Shown in pieces: positions 1 through 5,199 of a stretch of 5,199 bases of DNA. The notes below the pieces were generated by a model. It was not told the origin of the DNA. It saw only the letters and a program-made list of their open reading frames with translations, and searched no databases. Position 1 is the stretch's first letter. Each line of letters opens with the position of its first letter. The translations under genes and the position numbers were made by a program. Source of the stretch: Prevotella sp. (GTDB taxonomy: Bacteria > Bacteroidota > Bacteroidia > Bacteroidales > Bacteroidaceae); the NCBI GenBank assembly GCA_022732315.1, contig JAIJUV010000190.1, positions 1-5,199 of the forward strand, given 5' to 3'.

Positions 1-32
1 AATATCTTTATATTTTCTGTATCATTTCCCAT
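1..32 (-). CDS. Possible start of a leftward gene, cut by window edge
   Basis: An ATG at 32-30 opens a reading frame that stays open to base 1 and would encode MGNDTENIKI. It lies about 25-30 bases downstream of a plausible Bacteroidetes -7 element (62-69), and a hairpin that may end the preceding operon lies further upstream, so a new transcription unit starting here makes sense. Ten residues are far too few to recognise a family. The alternative nearby ATG (in AATGATACAG) hits a stop after five codons. The call rests on position only and could be chance. Confidence 0.25.
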   Translation of the reverse strand, partial: MGNDTENIKI

Positions 33-52
33 ATTATAGTAGCATCTATTAG

Positions 53-84
53 TATCGATTGCAAAATTAAACAAAAAATCGATA
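53..84 (-). promoter_or_regulatory. Possible promoter for a leftward gene, flanked by an inverted repeat
   Basis: On the minus strand TAATTTTG (plus 62-69) matches the Bacteroidetes -7 consensus TAnnTTTG. No clear TTTG -33 element is seen at the expected distance. The -7 element sits inside a perfect 8-bp inverted repeat, TATCGATT at 53-60 and AATCGATA at 77-84, with a 16-bp spacer. That arrangement would suit an operator for a dimeric repressor. Known: the -7 consensus. Inferred: that this copy is used. Confidence 0.3.
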
Positions 85-96
85 AATTGTATCAGA

Positions 97-125
97 AAGC
101 CTTGCTTTTTTTATTCGCAAGGCTT
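97..125 (-). terminator. Candidate terminator hairpin of the three-gene operon
   Basis: AAGCCTTGC at 97-105 and GCAAGGCTT at 117-125 form a perfect 9-bp stem with an 11-nt A-rich loop (minus sense). It lies 18 bp past the stop codon of the DUF805 gene. In the minus direction the stem is followed by TTTCTGATACAATTTATCG and then by a T-rich run near 71-79, so the U-tract is not directly attached and the terminator is imperfect. In the plus direction no U-tract follows. Confidence 0.45.
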
Positions 126-142
126 GCGAACGACTTTATCCC

Positions 143-592
143 TTATTCCTCTTCTTCATCTTCATATACACTGTCTCCTATCAATATGATGAACAACAGG
201 AAAAATGAGACTGCCGAAAATAATAATGCTATTAAGAGTACTACAGCAAAAGAAGAAACAGGATCGATCTTTGTCATTAAATTGACAGCAAAAAGGAATG
301 GGGCTACCGCATAAGACAATTTCTTTAGACATTGCTTAGTACTTAATCCCGCATCATGAAATCTACGTACCATAGAAGAAAGGTTAGCAGGAATAGAGGC
401 TATAGTAATCCCTAAAAACACTCCCGACAGCACATCAAACTTTTCAGAGTTCCAAGCCCCCAATGCCCCCAATGCTATAAAAGTAATAGGGACCTGAACC
501 AGCCAGAACCACCAATACTCACTCTTTGAAGCTCTTCCCTTAAAATCAAAAGACTTCATGTAACACATTTTAATTGAATTGAAAAATGTCAT
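143..592 (-). CDS. DUF805 family inner-membrane protein
   Basis: This 149-aa protein belongs to the DUF805 family of small multi-pass membrane proteins, whose biochemical role is not established. Two family signatures are visible: FDFKGRASKSEYWWF at residues 15-29 and VRRFHDAGLS at 75-84. Hydrophobic segments lie at about 27-46, 55-75, 92-105 and 113-138, giving probably four membrane spans. The length is slightly above the usual family size because of a strongly acidic C-terminal tail (EDEEEE). The start at 592 is preferred because DUF805 proteins usually begin 10-15 residues before the FKGR motif; M9 and M12 are possible alternatives. No Shine-Dalgarno sequence is evident. It is the last gene of a leftward operon, 11 bp after the 337-aa gene. 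DUF805 genes often sit beside other poorly known membrane proteins, which fits here. The family call is firm; function is unknown. Confidence 0.88.
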   Translation of the reverse strand: MTFFNSIKMCYMKSFDFKGRASKSEYWWFWLVQVPITFIALGALGAWNSEKFDVLSGVFLGITIASIPANLSSMVRRFHDAGLSTKQCLKKLSYAVAPFLFAVNLMTKIDPVSSFAVVLLIALLFSAVSFFLLFIILIGDSVYEDEEEE

Positions 593-603
593 AACCGTAT
601 ATT

Positions 604-1617
604 TTATTCTGTTTGCTTATTTTGTGATTTAATTATCTTAGCTACTGCATTATCAAGAACTTCTTGGATATATGAAGAAGAAATATCAATTGACACTTGT
701 TTTTTAGACAAGTTACCAACATAGCAAATTCTAAATGACATACCCAAAGGAGCAAGAAGGGAAGCTAACTTTATCAAATCACCCTTGACCATAAACTCAT
801 TTTTGAGTTCTACCCTCATAGACTCTTTACTTTTTTCAAACCCTGAAATATCAAGCTTATTCTCATCTATGGTATAGACAACAACACAAATTTGTCCTTG
901 TATCCTTGCATGAGCAGACAGCAGCCCATCTTCAAGATCAACAAGGATATTCTTATTAAGTTCATTCAAATACAAATCCAGTTCTTCTCTTGGCGTTGGC
1001 TTTGGTTGATTTTGAGCATTTTTTACTTCCTTTGGTGTAAGAATAAACTTTATTTCTCGATGAGATTGCATTCCCTTTACCAACATTGCTACAGAATATC
1101 CTTTGTTGGCAATATCCACATAGCTGCAAGACTTAAAAGGAGAACTCTTTGCTACGTTTGCCATCATAATTCGCTTCTTCTGTTCTTTATTCTGCAAAAA
1201 GTCCTCAAAAGGATATTTCGTTTCGTCAATTTCCAAAGTACTAACGACTGTAGAGTCTTTCAAATCCACACTTCTAAGAGTCATACCATCCGTTAGTTTC
1301 AAAGGCATCTGCTCATTAATTTCTTCTACCGCAAGCACAACCTCAGGATCATCAGGAGGAAGAAGACTACGTCTATAAGACTCCATACCAAAAGACAATA
1401 ACATTTGAACTAAACCAAAAACTCCAATACCTACTCCGAGAATACTCAACTTTACTTTTCTTGTTACATTATGGGAATTAAGTAACCAAATACACAATAA
1501 TACCAACATAATTGTAACCACTATCGAAACAGCGCCAAAATATGCAGGAGAATTATCCTCCGCATAAGCAGTACGTATGGAAACCATTAAAAATGTAAAC
1601 ATTAAAAACTGTCTCAT
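604..1617 (-). CDS. Membrane-anchored protein with a duplicated extracytoplasmic domain, function unknown
   Basis: I do not recognise a named family for this 337-aa protein. Residues 1-19 look like a signal peptide with a possible cut after TAYA. Two hydrophobic spans follow, at about 26-47 and 56-77, with a basic loop (VTRKVK) between them. By the positive-inside rule the long C-terminal part would be periplasmic. That part holds two copies of one domain, about 99-197 and 219-319. Residues aligned at a constant 120-residue offset include E99/E219, N101/N221, L108/L228, D110/D230, G111/G231, I130-D131-E132/I250-D251-E252, K134/K254 and F140/F260. A proline-rich linker (about 202-210) joins them. 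The copies have diverged a lot. The start at 1617 is 14 bp after the stop of the J-like gene, which implies co-transcription; M6 and M11 are alternative starts. The coding region is AT-rich like its operon partners. Confidence 0.85.
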   Translation of the reverse strand: MRQFLMFTFLMVSIRTAYAEDNSPAYFGAVSIVVTIMLVLLCIWLLNSHNVTRKVKLSILGVGIGVFGLVQMLLSFGMESYRRSLLPPDDPEVVLAVEEINEQMPLKLTDGMTLRSVDLKDSTVVSTLEIDETKYPFEDFLQNKEQKKRIMMANVAKSSPFKSCSYVDIANKGYSVAMLVKGMQSHREIKFILTPKEVKNAQNQPKPTPREELDLYLNELNKNILVDLEDGLLSAHARIQGQICVVVYTIDENKLDISGFEKSKESMRVELKNEFMVKGDLIKLASLLAPLGMSFRICYVGNLSKKQVSIDISSSYIQEVLDNAVAKIIKSQNKQTE

Positions 1618-1631
1618 AACTTTTACATATT

Positions 1632-3584
1632 TTAGTCATCAATAAATCTCACTTTATCCCATAAACTTTCCCAATAGACATCACCAAAAGTTGTATGTTT
1701 CTTTACTGGTACAAAAAGAATGGAAGACACTATTGCCAAAAAGACACCATAAATAACGACAGCACGAATTACCAAGTTATGTACCTTAGCACAAGTATCA
1801 TATTTTTTCGAAGCTAATAGAATACCTCCAAGTTCTTTCTGTACCAACATTATATCACGCTTTGTTCTTTCATCAGAATACAGATACTCAGAGTCATTTG
1901 ATGCACGATAAGCATCAAACTCTCTATCATATTCTGGTTTTAGCCGATTGGTTGAACTTAGCACACGATAAGCTTCCTGAATATTATGTTTATAAGTTTC
2001 ACCATACAAACTATAATCTATACCGGAATTATATTTAGTCATAGCTTTATTAAATGCCTTATCTATGTCCTCCTCAGAGGCAGATCTGTCAATATTCAAC
2101 AACAAATAATAATCCTTGAATATACCCAAGCCATCCCCTTTCAACTCATTTCCATCTTTATGTATATCTCCATGACTCCAATTAGAGAAATTGCGTATTT
2201 CCATCAACAACAAAGTTATTAACGAAACAGGTAATATATAAATGAGTACACCTATGCCTAATGGTGAACTACCCAACACAAAAAGTGGATATACCAAAAA
2301 GACTACAATGCTTTTATATTCTGCATCTGTAACATGTCTATTATACAAATATTTCTTTACACTTTTCGGTACCAAATAATCAAATGTGTTTTCTGCTCTA
2401 CTCTTACCGTATATTATAGTAAAAACACTTGTGATAGTTGCGCCCAAGAATAGACAGAACATACACCACCAATAAAAATCTTGCATAAACACGCCTATAC
2501 ATATACCATAAATCTCAGTAAAGACACATAGCATATCCAATATGCCCAATACCAACATACAACGGCACAAGATGCTTTTTTGCCTTGACAATATTGTATT
2601 AGTTCTTAACAAATGCCTTGGCATAAGCAGACAAATAAGAATAAAAACTAAAAAGATAAAAGCACTTAAAACAAACAACAAGAGTTTGCCATTCACACTG
2701 TCATTAAAATCTCCGAGATAAAACGTGGTAAAACCTTTCATTATCCACTGAGACTTTTCTTCCAACTGATGTTCACTACGGACTTCAAGCATATAAGCTT
2801 TTCTATTAGCAAAAAATATGCTTCTCAAAACAGGTTTACCTTCTTGATCTTTAGTCGAATAAGCAATAGCTTTTCTGTTAGTTGGCAAAATCTTACCATA
2901 AAAAGTAGCCCAATAATTATCATAGACAATTTTTCTCTGCGCTGGTGAAAACATATAGTGCTTATATACTTCCAGCTCTTTTGCAAATAGAAGAGTTTGC
3001 TTTTCATAAACAGAATCTGTTGCATTAGCCGAAATTAATTCTGACATGTCAAAAGTAACTAAAGAGTAAGAATATTCAAATGGGATTTTCTTGACCTTAT
3101 AATCCCAATATGGTTCTTTTACATATTTTGTTCTCTTTTCTTCATCGTACTCTATATTACCAAAATAATCTCTTCTTGGGATATTTACGGTATAATAAAC
3201 CAATTTGTCTCTATATGCCACATAATTTTGCCAATATTCATATTTTCCTTCACCTACCTCAGAAAAAGAAGACAAAAACTTACCATTAGGAATAGGACCT
3301 ATCTCACGCAAGAAATCAGAATTGTCCTTGGTTGCTCTATTTTTGAAAAGACTTCGTGTTTTCAATGCAGATATTTGCTCTTTTTCCAAGTTGTCAAAAA
3401 ACTTAATATTATGTTTTTTGAGATCCATTTGTTCTTTCAAGCTAACAGAAGTTATTGCTATATACACTATAGCAATAACAGATATTACCAATAATACGAC
3501 TACTATGAAAATTCCAGAAAAAGCCCTCTTTCCATTTTTTTTTCTTTCAGAGGATTGAATATTCCCTTTTAGTATATTAAGCAT
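1632..3584 (-). CDS. Polytopic membrane protein with a cytoplasmic J-domain-like module lacking HPD
   Basis: This 650-aa protein begins with a basic N-terminus (about 14-20) and a membrane span at about 22-46. A large Tyr/Trp-rich, probably periplasmic region of about 250 residues (47-299) follows. Further spans lie near 300-321, 339-364, 371-392, 425-439, 441-461 and 603-626, and a short tail ends the protein. Between the last two spans, at about 489-560, is a J-domain-like module: DYYLLLNI (491-498), ASEEDIDKAFNKA (helix II), IQEAYRVL (helix III) and a final YDREFDAYR. Basic loops place it in the cytoplasm. The catalytic HPD is replaced by N519-S520-G521 after K517-Y518, so normal stimulation of Hsp70 ATPase is not expected; a role in docking or regulation is inference. 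The ATG at 3584 lies 9 nt from AGGAG. In-frame GTG (3587) and TTG (3590) would add one or two residues but leave 6 or 3 nt of spacing. It is the first gene of the operon. The periplasmic region is unrecognised. Confidence 0.85.
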   Translation of the reverse strand: MLNILKGNIQSSERKKNGKRAFSGIFIVVVLLVISVIAIVYIAITSVSLKEQMDLKKHNIKFFDNLEKEQISALKTRSLFKNRATKDNSDFLREIGPIPNGKFLSSFSEVGEGKYEYWQNYVAYRDKLVYYTVNIPRRDYFGNIEYDEEKRTKYVKEPYWDYKVKKIPFEYSYSLVTFDMSELISANATDSVYEKQTLLFAKELEVYKHYMFSPAQRKIVYDNYWATFYGKILPTNRKAIAYSTKDQEGKPVLRSIFFANRKAYMLEVRSEHQLEEKSQWIMKGFTTFYLGDFNDSVNGKLLLFVLSAFIFLVFILICLLMPRHLLRTNTILSRQKSILCRCMLVLGILDMLCVFTEIYGICIGVFMQDFYWWCMFCLFLGATITSVFTIIYGKSRAENTFDYLVPKSVKKYLYNRHVTDAEYKSIVVFLVYPLFVLGSSPLGIGVLIYILPVSLITLLLMEIRNFSNWSHGDIHKDGNELKGDGLGIFKDYYLLLNIDRSASEEDIDKAFNKAMTKYNSGIDYSLYGETYKHNIQEAYRVLSSTNRLKPEYDREFDAYRASNDSEYLYSDERTKRDIMLVQKELGGILLASKKYDTCAKVHNLVIRAVVIYGVFLAIVSSILFVPVKKHTTFGDVYWESLWDKVRFIDD

Positions 3585-3593
3585 CACCAATAG

Positions 3594-3598
3594 CTCCT
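3594..3598 (-). promoter_or_regulatory. Shine-Dalgarno AGGAG of the J-like gene
   Basis: AGGAG on the minus strand precedes TTG, GTG and ATG in the same frame at spacings of 3, 6 and 9 nt, which favours ATG (3584) or GTG (3587). A strong Shine-Dalgarno sequence is uncommon in Bacteroidetes, and the two downstream operon genes lack one. It directly follows the outer strand (3599-3608) of the upstream RNA rod, so that structure could affect its accessibility. Confidence 0.6.
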
Positions 3599-3847
3599 TA
3601 TTCCCTTTTCAGTCCCATTAGGTCTTTTTGTTAAACAGAGAAGCGTGAACTGCAATGCCCACATCTCAATACTGGAGGCCCTAGGATAGCCCATACTCAT
3701 AGATGCAACAATAGCAGCCCACGCTATGCGTGAGAACCACTATGCTTTCTTAGAGTATGTCGGGAAATTTCCTAGGTTTCCAGTACTTCGATAAGCATAA
3801 CGCTTCTTAAATCTCAAAAATCAGTGGAAAGGGAATACACCCTATCC
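3599..3847 (-). ncRNA. Rod-shaped structured RNA: candidate 6S RNA (Bacteroidales-1 type) or operon leader
   Basis: The minus-strand transcript folds by eye into a single rod of eight nested helices (plus coordinates, 5' strand/3' strand): 3828-3837/3599-3608 (10 bp), 3815-3820/3625-3630 (6), 3800-3807/3639-3646 (8), 3779-3787/3668-3676 (9, one G-U), 3770-3776/3680-3686 (7), 3753-3759/3692-3698 (7), 3735-3743/3711-3719 (wobble-rich), and 3728-3732/3720-3724 closing a three-base loop. A large asymmetric internal loop (12 nt of 3788-3799 against 21 nt of 3647-3667) lies between the third and fourth helices. A long rod with paired ends, a central bubble and its own promoter is the 6S RNA plan, in which the bubble mimics an open promoter and binds RNA polymerase. 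Against this, I see no terminator, no separate promoter for the next gene, and the rod ends at its ribosome-binding site. A long regulatory 5' leader is the main alternative. The presence of structure is well supported; the 6S identity is moderate. Confidence 0.6.
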
Positions 3848-3852
3848 GAATG

Positions 3853-3884
3853 CAAAGATATAAAATACTTCCGTAACTTCCAAA
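3853..3884 (-). promoter_or_regulatory. Bacteroidetes-type promoter of the structured RNA and operon
   Basis: On the minus strand TTTG (plus 3881-3884) and TATCTTTG (plus 3853-3860) are separated by exactly 20 nt. This matches the -33 TTTG / -7 TAnnTTTG consensus of the Bacteroidetes primary sigma factor. The start point should lie near 3846-3848, about ten bases before the outer strand of the RNA rod. No other TAnnTTTG match was found on this strand between here and the J-like gene, so this promoter probably serves both the RNA and the operon. Confidence 0.75.
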
Positions 3885-3937
3885 CATTTTCGCACTTTTC
3901 TTTGTTTTCGGTGGCAACTTTCTTATTCAATCGCCAG

Positions 3938-3988
3938 CACAACAACATCTTAACAATATTGTAACACCTGTTTAAATCGCCTGTAACA
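3938..3988 (+). promoter_or_regulatory. PHO-box-like array of 11-bp-spaced direct repeats
   Basis: Five hexamers spaced exactly 11 bp apart read ACAACA (3939-3944), TTAACA (3950-3955), GTAACA (3961-3966), TTAAAT (3972-3977) and GTAACA (3983-3988). The 11-bp spacing of such units, just upstream of a phosphate transporter promoter, is the arrangement bound by PhoB/PhoP-type OmpR-family regulators; the Bacillus PhoP box is built of TTAACA-like hexamers. A 10-bp palindrome, ACAATATTGT at 3953-3962, overlaps the second and third units. Pattern and spacing are seen directly; binding by a Pho regulator is inference. Confidence 0.5.
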
Positions 3989-3997
3989 TCGTACTCG

Positions 3998-4005
3998 TAC
4001 CTTTG
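3998..4005 (+). promoter_or_regulatory. -7 element of the phosphate transporter promoter
   Basis: TACCTTTG followed by CACC matches the Bacteroidetes TAnnTTTG -7 element. No good TTTG is found 19-21 bp upstream; that space is occupied by the last units of the 11-bp repeat array. A weak -33 together with an upstream activator site is what one expects of an activated promoter. Transcription would start near 4010, giving a leader of about 84 nt. Confidence 0.6.
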
Positions 4006-4017
4006 CACCCAGAAAAG

Positions 4018-4070
4018 TAAGGGGAGAAATGTATCTAGCTATGTTGAGATAAACCCCTTATATAATAAGG
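4018..4070 (+). promoter_or_regulatory. Transporter leader with two mutually exclusive hairpins
   Basis: TAAGGGG at 4018-4024 can pair with CCCCTTA at 4054-4060 (7 bp). The latter overlaps CCTTAT at 4056-4061, which can pair instead with ATAAGG at 4065-4070 (6 bp, 3-nt loop). The two folds cannot coexist. No U-run follows the second hairpin, so this is not a classic attenuator; control of translation or RNA stability is more likely if it works at all. The stems are short and AT-rich, so chance is possible. Confidence 0.3.
4029..4052 (+). CDS. Possible seven-codon leader ORF upstream of the phosphate transporter
   Basis: An ATG at 4029 follows AAGGGGAGAA, a strong purine-rich site but with very short spacing. 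It encodes MYLAMLR and stops with TAA at 4050-4052, 41 bp before the transporter ATG and out of frame with it. The ORF lies in the loop of the first leader hairpin, so a ribosome on it would open the 4018-4024 strand and free 4056-4061 to pair downstream. No regulatory codon run is evident. It may be chance. Confidence 0.25.
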   Translation: MYLAMLR

Positions 4071-4093
4071 TATAATAAACAATAGTAAAATAT

Positions 4094-5199
4094 ATGGGTA
4101 CAATTTATTTATGTATTGTGATCTTCCTGCTCTGTTTAGCAGTGTTCGATCTCTTCGTAGGAGTCAGCAACGATGCTGTCAACTTCCTGCAATCTGCCAT
4201 CGGAGCTAAGGTGGCTAAGTTTCGCACGGTGCTGATTATCGCATCCTGCGGTGTGGTTCTCGGAGCCATCATGTCATCGGGAATGATGGATATCGCCCGC
4301 CATGGTATCATGAGTCCTGACCACTTTACATTCGAAGAGGTAATGACGCTCTTCCTGGCGGTCATGGTGACTGATGTCATCATCCTGGATGTGTTCAATA
4401 CCTTAGGTATGCCAACCTCTACTACCGTCTCTCTGGTATTCGAGTTGCTGGGTGGTGCTTTCATCCTCGCTACATTGAAGATGTATGGCGACGACAGCCT
4501 CAACTATGGCGTATTGCTGAACAGCAACAAGGCGTTGGAGGTAATCATGGGTATCTTCTCATCTGTCATCATCGCCTTCGTGTTTGGTGCCTTCGTGATG
4601 TGGCTTTCCCGTATCATTTTCACCTTCAACTACCGCAAGCACAGCCGCTACAGCATCGCCATCTTCGGTGGTATCGCCTTTACAGCCCTCTCTTACTTCA
4701 TCTTCATGAAGGGTTTGGGCAAGAGTCCTTACCTGCCTACTGAGGTGCGCGATTACATCGACCAGAATCTCGGTTTCCTCATCTGCATCACCTTCGTGGT
4801 GTCTGCTGTCGTGATGGAATTCCTGCACCTCTGCCGTGTCAACATCTTCAAGTTTACGGTGCTGATGGGTACTTTCGCCCTGGCTATGGCTTTCGCTGGT
4901 AACGACCTGGTCAACTTCATCGGTGTGCCTCTGGCTGGTCTCTCTTCTTATCAGGACTATATGGCAAATGCCGACGGTGCAGCGCCAGACCAGTTTATGA
5001 TGACTTCATTGATGGAGAGTGCCAAGACCACTCCTGGCTTCCTGCTTGCTGCCGGTGCCGTGATGATTATCGCCATGGCGACATCCAAGAAGGCACAGAA
5101 CGTAATCAAGACTTCTGTTGACTTGAGCCGTCAGGACGAGGGCGATGAGATGTTCGGCAGTTCTTCTGCAGCCCGCGTGATTGTACGCAACTGCCAGGC
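4094..5199 (+). CDS. PiT/Pho4 family inorganic phosphate transporter, 3' end cut by the window
   Basis: The frame opens with ATG at 4094 and stays open to the window edge, giving 368 residues without a stop. It encodes an inner-membrane PiT-type symporter, a family that takes up inorganic phosphate or metal phosphate driven by a cation gradient. Both halves of the family's inverted repeat show the conserved signature: GVSNDAVNFL at 23-32 and AGNDLVNFIGVP at 268-279, with D27 and D271 as the likely key acidic residues. GMPTSTTVS at 105-113 is the usual companion motif of the first half. Many hydrophobic spans alternate with short loops. Bacteroidetes members are often much longer (about 700+ aa) with a long cytoplasmic C-terminus, so a large part is probably missing here. 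There is no Shine-Dalgarno sequence, only an A-rich upstream stretch. Codons are GC-richer (ATC, CTG, GCC) than in the divergent operon. The 11-bp repeats upstream suggest phosphate control. Confidence 0.92.
   Translation, partial: MGTIYLCIVIFLLCLAVFDLFVGVSNDAVNFLQSAIGAKVAKFRTVLIIASCGVVLGAIMSSGMMDIARHGIMSPDHFTFEEVMTLFLAVMVTDVIILDVFNTLGMPTSTTVSLVFELLGGAFILATLKMYGDDSLNYGVLLNSNKALEVIMGIFSSVIIAFVFGAFVMWLSRIIFTFNYRKHSRYSIAIFGGIAFTALSYFIFMKGLGKSPYLPTEVRDYIDQNLGFLICITFVVSAVVMEFLHLCRVNIFKFTVLMGTFALAMAFAGNDLVNFIGVPLAGLSSYQDYMANADGAAPDQFMMTSLMESAKTTPGFLLAAGAVMIIAMATSKKAQNVIKTSVDLSRQDEGDEMFGSSSAARVIVRNCQ

Noticed and set aside
87..314. Plus-strand 75-aa frame over the DUF805 gene end
   Set aside because: It is antisense to a gene with clear family motifs and has low-complexity serine runs typical of a shadow frame.
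892..1296. Plus-strand 134-aa frame inside the 337-aa gene
   Set aside because: It lies fully antisense to a better-supported gene in an operon and has no recognisable domain or upstream signal.
3228..3558. Overlapping plus-strand frames of 88 and 78 aa opposite the J-like gene start
   Set aside because: Both are antisense shadows of the N-terminal membrane span and coiled region; two competing frames and no start signals.
3599..3847. Cobalamin riboswitch suggested by a CCACTG motif in the leader
   Set aside because: The other conserved cobalamin elements are missing and the rod architecture differs; the downstream genes are not cobalamin-related.
3814..4008. Minus-strand 64-aa frame across the divergent intergenic region
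   Set aside because: It spans the transporter promoter, the repeat array and the minus-strand promoter, and shows no family resemblance or start signal.
4105..4503. Minus-strand 132-aa frame opposite the phosphate transporter
   Set aside because: It is a mirror frame of a well-conserved PiT gene; its composition follows from the GC-richer sense codons.
4559..4828. Minus-strand 89-aa acidic, His-rich frame
   Set aside because: It is the complement of transporter codons such as ATC, TTC and GTG; no independent support.
1..5199. CRISPR array, tRNA, rRNA or insertion sequence
   Set aside because: No repeat-spacer pattern, cloverleaf, rRNA-like stretch, transposase or terminal inverted repeats were seen on either strand.

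Overview
The window looks like chromosomal DNA of a member of the Bacteroidales, probably Prevotella/Segatella-like. Two intergenic promoters carry the phylum-specific -7 element TAnnTTTG, most gene starts lack a strong Shine-Dalgarno sequence, and the PiT-type phosphate transporter resembles those of this group. The genus is inferred from style, not from a marker gene.

Layout. Bases 1-142 are intergenic. They hold a hairpin that could end the leftward operon and a possible start region for another leftward gene that runs off the left edge. Bases 143-3584 are a compact leftward (minus-strand) operon of three membrane-protein genes separated by only 14 and 11 bp. In order of transcription these are: a 650-aa polytopic protein with a large periplasmic domain and a cytoplasmic J-domain-like module that lacks HPD; a 337-aa membrane-anchored protein with a duplicated extracytoplasmic domain; and a 149-aa DUF805 protein. 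The operon is AT-rich, with AT-ending codons, clearly unlike the GC-richer transporter gene beside it. It may be accessory or recently acquired. No characterised system with this composition is known to me.

Bases 3585-4093 form a long divergent intergenic region and are the densest part of the window. On the minus strand a textbook Bacteroidetes promoter (TTTG-20 nt-TATCTTTG) drives a ~250-nt RNA that folds on paper into one continuous rod of eight nested helices with an asymmetric central bubble. Its outer strands pair perfectly. This resembles 6S RNA (Bacteroidales-1 type), but the rod ends exactly at the ribosome-binding site of the J-like gene, so it could equally be a regulatory leader. 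On the plus strand, an array of 11-bp-spaced TTAACA/GTAACA repeats (a PHO-box-like pattern) precedes the promoter of the phosphate transporter. The transporter leader contains a seven-codon ORF and two mutually exclusive hairpins.

Bases 4094-5199 hold the N-terminal 368 codons of a PiT/Pho4 inorganic phosphate transporter, cut off by the window edge. The likely picture is a phosphate-regulated transporter next to a divergently transcribed structured RNA and an envelope operon of unknown function. Any link between the two sides is inference only.
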